Shown here piece after piece: positions 35,610 through 46,454 of a DNA stretch of 64,000 bases. Positions within the stretch are counted from its first letter, which is position 1. The number at the start of each line of letters is the position of its first letter. Made by a program: the position numbers and the translations under genes. The notes below the pieces were generated by a model that had not been told where the DNA came from, made no database searches, and saw only the letters and a list, made by a program, of their open reading frames with translations. Source of the DNA: Holtermannia corniformis (lineage: Eukaryota; Basidiomycota; Tremellomycetes; Holtermanniales); NCBI GenBank assembly GCA_001599935.1, contig BCIJ01000002.1, forward strand, positions 99,811 through 163,810, given 5' to 3'.

Positions 35610-38600
35610 CTAGGTCGCGCCGAAACCGAGGACGCCCCTGCGGCGTGTCAGTGCGCCCGCCCGGATGAGAAGAAGACTGACTGTCCGCGTCCGGGATCTG
35701 CAACGCGGATGATCTTGACGTCGGCGGTTGAATCGAGGCGAATGTCCTGTACGAGTCAGTCTGGTTCTTGGCTGAGCAGAAACCGACCTGCGGGGTGATG
35801 AGGATGAATTGCCGGTCTTCGGTAGCTCTGGCCGTCTCCATCTGTACTTGTCAGACTACTCGATCAGAACCACGGCACTTACAAGCAGCTTCATCGTTTG
35901 GTCGCGGTTGACGCTGTCCATGAACACGTCAAACTCGTCCAAGCAGCGGATCGGGCACTCTGCGGCATCCCACAGGGCCAACAGCAGACTGATCGTGGCA
36001 AACGAGCGCTCGCCGCCCGACAGTGACTTGACACCTTTGTACTTTGGTTGCGAGGCCCCGTCTTCGACCACTTCGCCGTACTCGTCCGACTGCGTTGCCT
36101 TTTTTTGCTTGTCGTCCATGACCTGTACGCAGTGAGTGCGGTCCAACAGCTGGGCATGGACGCACGAGGATCTGGAGGATACCCAAGCTGTGATCAATGA
36201 CGAGCTTGCCAATGTGGCCGCGACGACTAAGCGTGTTCAGGAAGCTAGTCTTGGCGCGGATGGTGATGTGGGACCGGAAGTCTATCCAGCGACTTCGTCG
36301 TTTGTCAAGAGTAGACCGCAGAACCTGATATCATCAGCCAAAACTGGCAGGCAATCTCGTCACTGACCCTCAGGAGATTGTGCAATGCTTCATTGTCTCT
36401 TGTCTTTTCTTCCAACTCATTCACGGCCGTCTTCAAGGCTTCGGTCGCTTCTTCGATGTTGATCCCGGTCCTGCACCATCAACAGTCGTCTCTTGGTACA
36501 TCCCGACGACGTACTCCTGATTCGCCTTGACCAATGCCTTTTTCAGTTTGTTCAGTTCCATGAGCAGTGCGTCCTTGTCCTCGACCACATCTGGCCTCGC
36601 CGCGGGTTGACCATTCTTCGTACCGGCATCAATGGCAACAGACATGCGGCGCTGCACACAACTCATAAGCACCGCGTCGTCGACCCGCAGCACTAACCTT
36701 GAGATCTTTCTGCAGCTCAGTCAGCACGTCCTCCTGCCGCTTTGCCACCTCGCGGTAGCGGTCGGCACTGCTCATGGCGTGACGGAGTTTGGGCGTCTTG
36801 TTGAGAACCAGATTGGAGTTTGGCATGATCCTCTCCTGTAAACACAGTTAGCGAGTGACGTCTCGCCGAGACCACACGTGCCCTCATCGCCTGCAACTCG
36901 GCATCAAAGTCTCGCAAGCGGCCCATTGCCGCCTCGATTTCATCAACGATCGGGCGCATGAGCTCGTCTTGGTCTGCAATCTCCTTTGCCAGCGCCGCCT
37001 TTTGTGCTTTATGTTGTTCGATCGCATTCTCGGCCGTCTGAAATCATCAGCAGTCGCCGACTTTCGGCAGCTGGCTCACGGTCAATGACTGCTGCAGCGA
37101 GTCTGTCTCTATCGACTGATCCTCATCGAGGTCTGCCTCGAGCCCGCGGATCTTGCGTTGAATCGGCGGGACCTGGCTGTTCATGCGTTGAATGCGTTTC
37201 TGTAGACGTCAGACAAGTGGGGCAAGCTTGGCCGATCCCGAACCTCATGATTGGCCTTTTCCGCGACGATAGCATTGTGTGAAGCCTTGACGTCTGCCAG
37301 CTCGCTCTGCACGCGTTGCTGGTCCGCTTGGTAAGAGTCGATCAAGGCTTGCGCCGCTCTGGGACGTATGAGCAACTAGCAGGTAGTCTAGAGACACGCA
37401 CGCAATGTCCTGGGTGACATCTTTGGCGAAGAATGTTCTCCGATCATCGCCAGTCGGATTGGTGACCAAAGCGCTGCGTTGTGTCAGTGCCGACAGCGTG
37501 CGGACTGCCAATTTACCCTGTCACGCCACTGGTACTCATGCCGTCTGTAGACAACACAGTGATGCTACCTTCTTGCGCACAGTTGCGGTCGATCAGTGGC
37601 ACGGCATCAGGTCGCCTCAGCACAACGAATGTTCTCTCGATCCTGTTCTTGTTGATAAAGATGCGTCTGACAATCTCGTCGGAAAACTAAAAGCGCTCTA
37701 TCAGCGCTAAAGCTGAGGATGCCTTGTGCGCGTGTGTCGCTCACCGAGAGAATGCTCATGACCGTGGGCGCGATAGCGCTGAGATCGCCTCGACGGTAGT
37801 CGAACAGATTGCCGCTATACGTGATCAAACCAGGCACTTTGCCGCCATTGTTGAAAGCACTGCGATCGTCAGGTCAAGAGCAGTCGACATCCAGGTACTC
37901 ACACTCGACTAGACCCTTGTAGGCGCGACAGATTGCTCATTATAGCCATAAGCTGTCTACGATCATCGCGATTCTGCACAGCGTATTGGATCATTGTTCC
38001 CCCGAGCGTGTTTTGTAGCACGTCCTTGTAACGCGGATCATCAAGGCGAACATACATGCCAAGTGGGCCGATAGGCTTGAAGCCCGACCAGCGTGCGCGG
38101 TCAATGTGTTCCTGTAGGACGTGCAAGTTTTGCCCAAAGGCGTTGAGACGGTTCAGCGTCTGGCTCTGGAGGGTTCTGATTTGCTTGTTCTCCTGCAAAA
38201 TCTTGCCCGCCAGGTCTTGAGATTGCGCCCGGAGAGCGTCGCCCTGCTGTGCAACCGCCTCTGCTCGTTCCTTGGCGGCCTCGAGTAAACGCGTTTCAAC
38301 GGGTACGCCCCGAGTACAATTTGAGAGCGTCTCGCGAAGCTTGTTGAGCTCTGCCTGTTTGGCGGCACGAGCTTCTGTTGCTTCCGGACTGAGCTTTTGG
38401 GCCTCGGCGTCCAGTGCCTTCCTGATGCCCTCGGCTGACTTGGTGTTGACGCTGATCTCCATGTCACACTCTTGCGAAGCACGCTGCGAGCGTCAGCACG
38501 AGCTGTTGATCTGCACGTCGACTCACTGAGAGGTCCTCGCGCGTGTGGTTGATCTCATCACGCCGGCGCTTGAGCGTTTTGACCTCGGCTTCGAGCGGCT

Positions 38601-40040
38601 TCTTGGTGCTCTCAAACTCCTTGACGGCCGTTTCGTCGTGCGTGATGATCTCGGAGAGCTCGTTGATCTCGGCCTGGCGCGGGGTGAGTTGCGGATCGCA
38701 AATCAGGGCAACGCACCTGTAGCTTATCTGCCGTCGCCTGGTGTCCCTCGACTTTGGCATTCGCAGTGAAGATTTCCTCTTGCACCGCCTCGACGTTCTG
38801 TATGATGGAGATCAGCTCCAGCCGCAACCGTCACGCCATCACCCACCACCTCGGCTTCCCGCACATGCGCCCACAACAGTCTATTCTCCACAGCTTCAAT
38901 CTCGACTTGCAAGTCTTTTGCCTGGTTACAGCGCTTGACCCTTGCGCGAAGCTTTGCCACTCTCTTTTCCAGCTCGGGCATGTTGTCCTGACTAGCCGCC
39001 AGCTTCTTTTCGGCGACTCGCAGGCTGATGTCGATATTGTCATAGGTATCCCGCAGCTGATCAAGTTGAGTGCCCCTGAGGAACCACTACGGCAGATCAG
39101 TATGTTATTGCGGATTATGACCCTCACCTGGTATTTGATCTTCTCGTCCGTGCTGGCGATGAACGACCGCGCATTGTCTTGGGTCAGGACGTTCATCGGG
39201 TTGTCAATCTGAATGTTCATGTGGTCAAGGATCTGGTCGAGATCCTTTTTGGTCGAGGAGACGACTTTGCGCTGAGCGTTCATGATCTTGTACCCGTTTG
39301 AACCCGACTTGGTAAAGTGGCGCTCGATGTGGATCTCCTTGCCATAGACTTCAGGTTGGAAGGCGTCGGTCCCGCCGTTGAGCAGCGTGACGGTGACGGA
39401 GCCACGACTGTTCATATATCAGCCCAGCCGTGCAGAGAGCACCGACTGACTCTTGTCCTTGTCGAATCAGATCTTTGAGGCCACCGGCTCGACCAGTCAC
39501 TGCCGCCCTGCCACCTAACGCCACCGTGATACCCGTCAACAAAGCAGACTTGCCACCTGATTGTGCATCAGCGTTGTCACCCAACGCCGTGTGCGCACTG
39601 ACTTCCGTTGTTGCCGTGGATAAAGTTCATCTTGGGGTGGTACTGCGTCGAAAAGTGCTCGTGACACATAAAGTTCTTGAGTGTGATGGATCTAGAAGCA
39701 AGGTCGGCATAACGATCGCAATACTAGACTTTACCTCAGGACACCAGCTTGTGCGGCAGCCTGTCCATCTCGTCAGTCATTGATTATCGCAGAAGACTCA
39801 ACCGACCCCGACACCAGGTTGCCTTATCACTTGCTGACTGCTCTCGCCGTTTGCATCGGCCTCGGCAGCTTCCAGCTCGGCTCTGGTCGGTTTTCGCTGC
39901 CTCTTGGTCTGCTGGATCAGCTCAGACCATCCACAAGACTGGGATCTCACCGACGGCGCCGACTCGTCCAGCTCGTCCTCATCGTCGTCTTCATCCTCTG
40001 ATACACTCCTCGTCCTCTTACGCCTCATAGCCCTAGCCAT
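35610..40040 (-). CDS. SMC6: Structural maintenance of chromosomes protein 6
   Basis: ATPase arm of the Smc5/6 complex, which acts in recombination repair and replication-fork stability in the nucleus. The ATG at 40040 (MARAMRRKRTRSVSEDEDDD) opens a basic/acidic tail. After an intron comes ITLKNFMCHEHFSTQYHPKM, then Walker A, FIHGNNGSGKSALLTGI, also joined across an intron. Long coiled coils flank a hinge (IGPLGMYVRLDDPRYKDVL and QNTLGGTMIQYAVQN). The C-terminal head has the ABC signature VKSLSGGERSFATISLLLAL and Walker B, CLDEFDVFMDSVNRD; the LSGGE-CLDEFDVFMD combination is specific to Smc6. The last exons read ILITPQ, DIRLDSTADVKIIRVADPG and end at 35610. More than fifteen introns. Length near 1,150 residues, usual for the family. 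Confidence 0.95.
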
Positions 40041-40272
40041 ACTCGTACTGCAAACTGGAAGCTGAAGCTGCACGATCGCGTCCGGTACGCGTCAACTTTG
40101 TCGGTGTCAGGGAATTGCTAGCGGTGTGCTAGGCTGCCCCTTGTGTGGTTCGTCGACGAGAAGGGTGCTACATGTCAATCTCCAGATAATGCACTAATGC
40201 CGGCCAACAATGCAAGATGCAACAAACCCATCACCATCTGCCTTCTTCTTCTTCTTCCGTTTGCTTGCTCGG

Positions 40273-43200
40273 ATCACCCCCGGATCCCCTCGCCATCCTC
40301 GAGCGGCAGAGTCTCCTTCCACCGCGCGGCCGCCTCGGAGCCCTTGAAGACCTCGTGGAGGACCTGGCGGACGTCTTCGACAAACACAAACTCGATCCCG
40401 TCTTTGACGCTCGCAGGTACGTTCTCGTCAATGTCGGGCTTGCACGCGATGGGGACAATGAGCTCTGCAGGGCGTTAGATGCAGTGACTGTTCGTGGCGC
40501 TTTGACTGACTTTTGATGCCTGCGCGGTGTGCCGCCAGACTGGGTGCTTGTCAGCCACATCACAATACCTCTGGGTACGACTCACATCTTCTCCTTCAAG
40601 CCTCCCACTGGCAAGACCTGCCCGCCCAGCGAGATTTCTCCAGTCATAGCTGACTGGCGTCAGCTCCTTTCACCGTCAAGCAGCGGTACACACCGACATC
40701 AGGGTCGACCCTAGTCTTGGTCAACAACGAGACAAACGCCGTCAAGATGGCCGTGCCAGCGCTCGGACCCTCCTTGCCAATCCCGCCCTCGGGCCTACGA
40801 TCGTCAGCTTGCCTCCGTGACGTAGGCATCACGCACATGTGGAGGTGCACATCCCGCTCGTTCAGTGTCTGTTCCGTCTCCGTCTTGGTGATGCCGAGCG
40901 CATACGCATTCGACTTGACCCAGCTGAGGGCGATCTGGGCCGATTCGCGAATGACCTCGCCGAGCTTGCCCGTAAGCTGCAAGTGACCCTTGCCGGGCAT
41001 CGCCTGATCGATTAGCAATCGACCGTGTCTCTCGGACAGACGGTACGCACAGTGCACTCTACAGGCATGACGGCGCCAGAACCGTTACCGAGGTAGCCCA
41101 ACCCGGTGCTGACACCAGCCGGCGGCGCCTTGTTGTAAAGACGGTCCTTGTGGTAGATGGGACTATGCGATATCAGCAGCGATCCGACACCAGTAGATGT
41201 CAACTCACGGGCCAACGTAGTCCTTCAAGTTCTCCTTCGAGATGCTAACGTGCACATTGTCTGGCACCTTCATTGCCGGCCGAGCTCGCGTCGTCACATC
41301 CTTCCTCGACGCATCCTCTCCTGGGCTCGGTACCTCATCGCCAGGCAACTTCTCCGAGGCCGGTTTAACGTCTGGATCTTTCGACTCGACGGTACCAGTC
41401 TGTAGTTGAGGCGTCGGCTCCGGCAGCCCGTCCTCGCCCAAGTCTGATACTATCCGGTACGCGGCTTTGCGGTAGATCTGCATCTATCAGCCACGACCCG
41501 CCAAGCGCATGAGGACATACTTTGTCAATGTGCTTTTTGAGGTTGCGCACACCACTCTCACGGCAATAGTATCGGATCAAGGCCTCGATCGCCTCGGGCT
41601 GCAACACGACATCGGCGTCTTTCAGCCCGGACGCCTCCTTGGCTTGAGGCGAGAGGTAGCGATCGGCAATGCTGAGCTTCTCGGCGGAAACGTAGCCGCT
41701 GACTTCAAGTACTTCCATCCGGTCAAGCAGTGGTGCCGGGATAGTATCGAGCACGTTGGCGGTACAGACAAACAGCACGCGCGAGAGATCGACGGGAACG
41801 TCCATGCTGCGACGAGTCAGCGACAATCTACCAACAACAGACTACCCACTAGTGATCCAAGAACGAAGAGTTTTGCTCAGGATCAAGCATCTCGAGCAGT
41901 GCGCTCGATGGGTCACCGTTGTGGCCTCGTCCGATCTTGTCGACCTCATCGATCAAGATCAGCGGGTTCTCCGTCGCGACCTTTTTCAACGCCTGGATCG
42001 GCTTGCCCGGCATAGCGCCAACATACGTTCGTCGGTGACCCTTGATCTCGGCCACGTCGGTCAAACCGCCAACAGAAAAGCTACATTGTCAGTCAAAGCC
42101 CTGTATGCGTCAAACCAACTGACCGGTAGAATTGACGGCCTAGAGCACGGGCAATGCTCTTGCCGATTGAAGTCTTGCCGACACCCGGTGGACCAGCGAG
42201 GCAGATGATCTTGCCCTCGACTGAACCGCGCAGCTTGCCGACGGCGAGGAACTCGAGGATTCGATCCTTGACGTCCTTCAAGCCATAGTGATCCTCGTCG
42301 AGCACCTTGATGGCGTGCGAGATGTCATAGTTTTCCGGCGAGTGCACCCCCCACGGCACCTGGGTGAGCCAGTCGAGGTAGTTGCGCGTGACGCTGCGAA
42401 AGTCAGCGTTGCCTAGGTGCCCTTAGACCACTCACTTGAACTCGCTGGCGGCCGGTTCGAGGTGCATCAACTTGTTAATCTCCTCATCAAACACCTTTCT
42501 CACGCCCTCGGGCATGGCGAGCTTTGTCGCCTTCTCCTTGAAGCGCTCGACCAGCTTGTCCTTGCCGTCGCTCTCCATCCCCAGCTCCTTCTTGATCCCC
42601 TTGAGTTGCTCCATCAGGTAGTACTCGCGCTGTCGCTTCTGGATCTTGGATTCGACGTCGCGCGAAATCTTGTTTTGCAGTTGGGCATTGATGAGTTCTT
42701 TCTTGAGGATCAAGAGCGACTTTTGCAGCCTGTCCTCGACGCTGAGAGACTCTAGCACGGCTTGAAGGTCAAGTACGTCGCCAGACGAGACGGCGGCAGC
42801 AAAATCGGCGAGCTTGTCCGGTTCGTCGAACACATTCGATGTCGACTGGGACATTGTGAAGCTCGTGACTGTGGCGGTCAGCACGGCAGACGTCAACCAG
42901 GGCCCGCTCACTTTGTTCACGGAAGATTGGTTGAAGCTGGGCAATGTCTTTGAACACCGAGATGAGCTCGCTCATGATAGCGCGGATCATCTGCGAGTCC
43001 TTCTTGTAGGCGTCCAGGTTGAGATTCGAGACGTTTGTGAGCGAGACTTGGGGCAGGAGAGGGTGAAGGAAGCCAAGAGTCGAGAGGGGCGGCTGTGATG
43101 GCTTTTCCTCGGCTACAGCGTGTCAGTGCTGATAGACCGCGCGAGATCCAGAGAGCTCACGCTGCGCCTCGAAAGACCGAACATCGCCCTCGCCCTCTTG

Positions 43201-44281
43201 ATGCGACAGCGTGCCAACCTGCTCCCGCACAGCGTCCGCACTCGGAACATCCCGCTCAAAGCTCGTGACCTCGCTCTCTGCCTCGTCCCGCTCTTCGACT
43301 CTGATCTCTTCGCGTACCGGCTCGAGCTGTTGCGGCACCTCGGGCACGGGCGGTCGCGTCACCAGCTCGTCGATCCGTATCCGGCGGTGCGGGTACAGCA
43401 CGGCCGTCAACGTCTCGGGCTTGTCGTTGCCATCCTTGTCTTTGTTGTCGGACGTCGCGCTATCTGCCGAGCCAAAGACGCTAGTGATCTGCGCGAACAC
43501 GCCAACCGGGTGCACCTGGTCGAGCGAGGTGATGACGTCTGAATCCGAGTCCGAGTCTTTGAGCAGGAAAGCGCCAATGTACGGCTGGTTGTGTGCGAGG
43601 AGCTCGCGGATGGCTTTGATGACGGGAGGGGAGGTGATGGTGACGGCCTTGTAGAAGCCTGCGGATGTCAGATGAGTTATCCCAGTGAAACTCGGACGAA
43701 CCGGGGAAAAGAGGTCGTCGCGTGATCGGCAAGGCAAGCACTTGCGGATAGAACTCTGGGATGGATGGCTTGGCAATCTCCTTGCCAGTCTTTGCGGGAG
43801 CCGCGTTATCGGAAGAGGACGAGGATGGCGAGCTGGGAGGGGTAGAGCCAGATGCACCGGAACTGGAGCCGGAGCCAGAGCTTGAACTCGATGACGGTGA
43901 CGAGGTCGAATCCGACGATGAAGCAGATGCCGATCGGGAGCTTTCACCAGGCTTGGACACCTCTGCCGCCTCGGCTTCATCTATCAACTTGGTAGCCTCG
44001 TCATCCACCCGTTCGACCTTTTTCGCTTGGTCCTCGTCCTCCTTGTCCTCGCCGTTCTGATCGCGCAATCCCGAGTTGATCCACGGCTTGTCCTTGACTC
44101 TCCGAGCTACTGTCGAGTGCAGCGATCGGCATGCTAGCAGCGATTGAGCGGTTGCGATGCTGGTGCTCGCCGGACCAAGTCGTGATCGCGCGATCGCGCG
44201 CAGTGTCGAAGGACCGGCATGGCCAAGTGCGCGTGAAGCCGCTGGTGGGCCGTTGCGCGCGAATGATCGAAGTGGGAGCAT
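40273..44281 (-). CDS. PIM1: mitochondrial Lon protease
   Basis: ATP-dependent serine protease of the mitochondrial matrix that degrades misfolded proteins and binds mtDNA. The ATG at 44281 starts an Arg/Ala/Ser-rich targeting peptide ([20 protein letters not shown]). A Ser-rich linker of about 60 residues follows, then the LON substrate domain ([20 protein letters not shown]). The AAA+ module has [19 protein letters not shown] and [20 protein letters not shown]. The protease domain shows [15 protein letters not shown] with the nucleophilic Ser and [20 protein letters not shown] with the catalytic Lys. The C-terminal helix [19 protein letters not shown] ends in GEGIRG at 40273. About 1,130 residues, as expected. 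Roughly a dozen small introns. SMC6 begins 232 bases downstream on the same strand. Confidence 0.96.
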
Positions 44282-44993
44282 GGTCGCTCACAGTGGATGA
44301 TAGCTGACCAAGCGGAAGTGCACTCGAACGTCGATGGCCACCACGCTTGCTTCTTCGGGAATCTCGGCCGGTCCAGTGGCGACGTCGTGGCGAGATGGCA
44401 TAGCTCGCACCGGTCCGCAGTTCGATGGGCGCATGTACAGCTGCTTGAGAGAGCAGCGCTCTGGTTTACACTACGCTCGTACACTCGCCTTACTCGAGTC
44501 ATCTCGTACGTGGCCGTGAGGACGAGCAGCTACAGTTGACTGCGCTCGCAACTGGCGTAGTACTAAACTGGCGTCCTCATACACCCGTGCAATCGTCAAG
44601 CGCGTCGACGCTCATCAGCCCGGTCCGAGACTTTGTGAGCACCTCAAGAGCTACCAGAAGGCCCGGAGCTTCTCTCCCAACCGAGATCAGCACCAGCGCA
44701 CAACAAGCGACACGTCCTCGATGCACACTGCCCAACCCGGTCGGTCGACTGTCAGCAGACCCCACCTCGGCACATGCAATCGCTAATGTCTGTAGCTCTG
44801 CCTAAACTGAAACCTCCGAAGCGTCTGCCTGGCGCGCCGCCAGAAATCGGGGTCTCCTCTCTTGACCTCGAAGAAGTGTCGACCTTTGATTGACAATCGT
44901 CGCGAGTCTTCCATCTTGAAGCTTCCCGCCAACGTTGACTATAAAGCCTCGCGCCTGCTACACCCGCTTCCAACATCGAGACGACAGCACACC
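44282..44993. promoter_or_regulatory. divergent intergenic region, Lon / small gene
   Basis: About 710 bases upstream of Lon on one side and of a small gene on the other. No coding signal beyond short frames. A TATA-like box near its right end is listed separately. Confidence 0.4.
44939..44946 (+). promoter_or_regulatory. TATA-like box of the small gene at 44994
   Basis: CTATAAAG lies 55 bases before an ATG in an ACACC-ATG context. Distance and sequence fit a fungal core promoter and are the main support that the following gene is real. Confidence 0.45.
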
Positions 44994-45293
44994 ATGGAAC
45001 ACCTAACCGCACGCGACAGTTCCGTGGGCTCGCAACCCCATATGATCCATTATGTCCACACGCGTCGCAACGGGACGAAAGAGACATTCAACCTCTCACA
45101 GAATGGTCGGTATGGATCACCCCGTGGCTCGTCGTCGGGCCGCTCGACGTACATTCAACCATGCCAGCGGCTTAGTGGCAGAGTTGAAGTCAGAGTCGCT
45201 GCGTCCGAGACGTTGGAAGCGACGGACGATTTTGGGAAGCGAAGATACATTGGCGAAGCTCTGGCCATGTTCACCCCGCGGTGGGCTACTTGA
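44994..45293 (+). CDS. small protein of unknown family
   Basis: The ATG at 44994 begins MEHLTARDSSVGSQPHMIHY and continues VHTRRNGTKETFNLSQNG. Without splicing the frame runs to 45293 (100 residues). A possible intron from GTATGGATCA (about 45109) to CCATGCCAG would shift to another frame ending in a Lys/Arg-rich tail at about 45303, so the C-terminal half is uncertain. No domain recognised, no signal peptide or membrane helix. The segment IHYVHTRRNGTKETFNL has a faint resemblance to LHYTISKLSGDIVKTLEL in the next gene, too weak to claim homology. Support comes from the TATA-like box and the start context. Confidence 0.4.
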   Translation: MEHLTARDSSVGSQPHMIHYVHTRRNGTKETFNLSQNGRYGSPRGSSSGRSTYIQPCQRLSGRVEVRVAASETLEATDDFGKRRYIGEALAMFTPRWAT

Positions 45294-45791
45294 TCACGGA
45301 TGACGTGCAAGGCGGAGTCTACCCTACATCGTCGAGTATTCGACGATAGCCTGTTAACTGAACGATGTCACAACTCATGTGCATGCCGCTGGACGACTAC
45401 TGAGCGCAGCCTCCAAGTTTCGCGCCGCGCTTAGCGAGTTGTGAGCAGGAGACTTGCGCACTGGTAGCCGCCGACACGCTTCCGATTTGTTTATGCGCAT
45501 TCTGGGGCCTCCAATCCCGTATAACAAGGACTGCACCGGTCAAGGCAATTCATCCGTATACTTTGCAGTCCAACCGCGGGACGGATGCGAAAGCGGTAAC
45601 ACGATTCTCTTGAGGCTGCCCGTGTCAGAGTGCTCGCAGCTGGCCTCAAGCGCGCTCAAACGCGTCAGGGTCGTCGCACGCGACTCCGTTGACCAGCGCA
45701 TCCCGTTGTGCGTCTAGCCTTCGCCGCTGGTTCTCTGACCGCTGCAACGTATTTCTGTCGGTCAATCGTCAGTCACCGCCCTCGCTATCCC
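45294..45791. other. intergenic region between two small genes
   Basis: About 500 bases. The open frame ending at 45717 needs a non-ATG start, and nothing else is recognisable. It should hold the promoter of the gene at 45792. Confidence 0.35.
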
Positions 45792-46064
45792 ATGTCAGAC
45801 TACAAGCTGCACTACACTATCAGTAAGCTCTCTGGCGACATTGTGAAGACTCTTGAACTCCCCTATCATGCAACCTACTCTGGAGACGGCGTTGACGGCG
45901 TTGACAGCGTTCACATCAGTTTTGATGAGAACGCACATGCCATAAGAATCACAGTCAAAGGTGATCGTCAGGTCTGGCTGAAGGAAGCCGGTGAACAATA
46001 CATCCCTTCGGACAGCCGGTTTGGCGCTGTAAAGGTTCCTCTGAGTGACCTCAAACAATTCTAG
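45792..46064 (+). CDS. small beta-rich protein of unknown family
   Basis: 90 residues without a visible intron. It starts MSDYKLHYTISKLSGDIVKT and ends FGAVKVPLSDLKQF. A GVDGVDSV repeat lies in the middle. Alternating hydrophobic patterns (HISF, AIRITVKGDRQVWL) suggest a small beta-sandwich. No signal peptide and no cysteine, so a secreted effector is unlikely. The frame extends upstream to 45708 only through a non-ATG codon, so the ATG at 45792 is preferred. It converges on the two-RRM gene (390 bases between stops). Confidence 0.55.
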   Translation: MSDYKLHYTISKLSGDIVKTLELPYHATYSGDGVDGVDSVHISFDENAHAIRITVKGDRQVWLKEAGEQYIPSDSRFGAVKVPLSDLKQF

Positions 46065-46454
46065 GGGATAGGCAAGCACACCCAGCAGCGGACGCTATGA
46101 GCCATAGACCACTTTGAAAGATGAATGGTCCACTAGTCTCTAAGAGAGTGCGCCTGCGTTCGTTACTGTAGCCCCCTGTGAGACCACCCGGTTCACACGC
46201 TAACCCATAGCACGCGCTGCCGTTGTATCACGATCCTTCTTACACTTTCTCGCCGAGATACCAGGGCCCTGAGCTTGGCCTGAGAAGCATTGGTGTACTG
46301 CAGTAAGCGACAATAAGCGCGCCTGTACTGCAGCTTGTTCACTCGCAAACGCCTGACCAGTTCGAAACCCATCCTGCATCCCATGTACATCCCCATTTCC
46401 CATGCGATTATGCAAACCGATACACCCAGCCATCTATCGTGAAAAAAAAGGTCG
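46065..46454. other. convergent 3' region
   Basis: About 390 bases between two gene ends. No coding signal; an A8 run at 46442-46449 lies next to the minus-strand stop. Confidence 0.4.

Noticed and set aside
39430..39783. Plus-strand frames across the SMC6 gene
   Set aside because: They are shadows of the SMC6 exons, which encode Walker A and the conserved N-terminal block on the minus strand.
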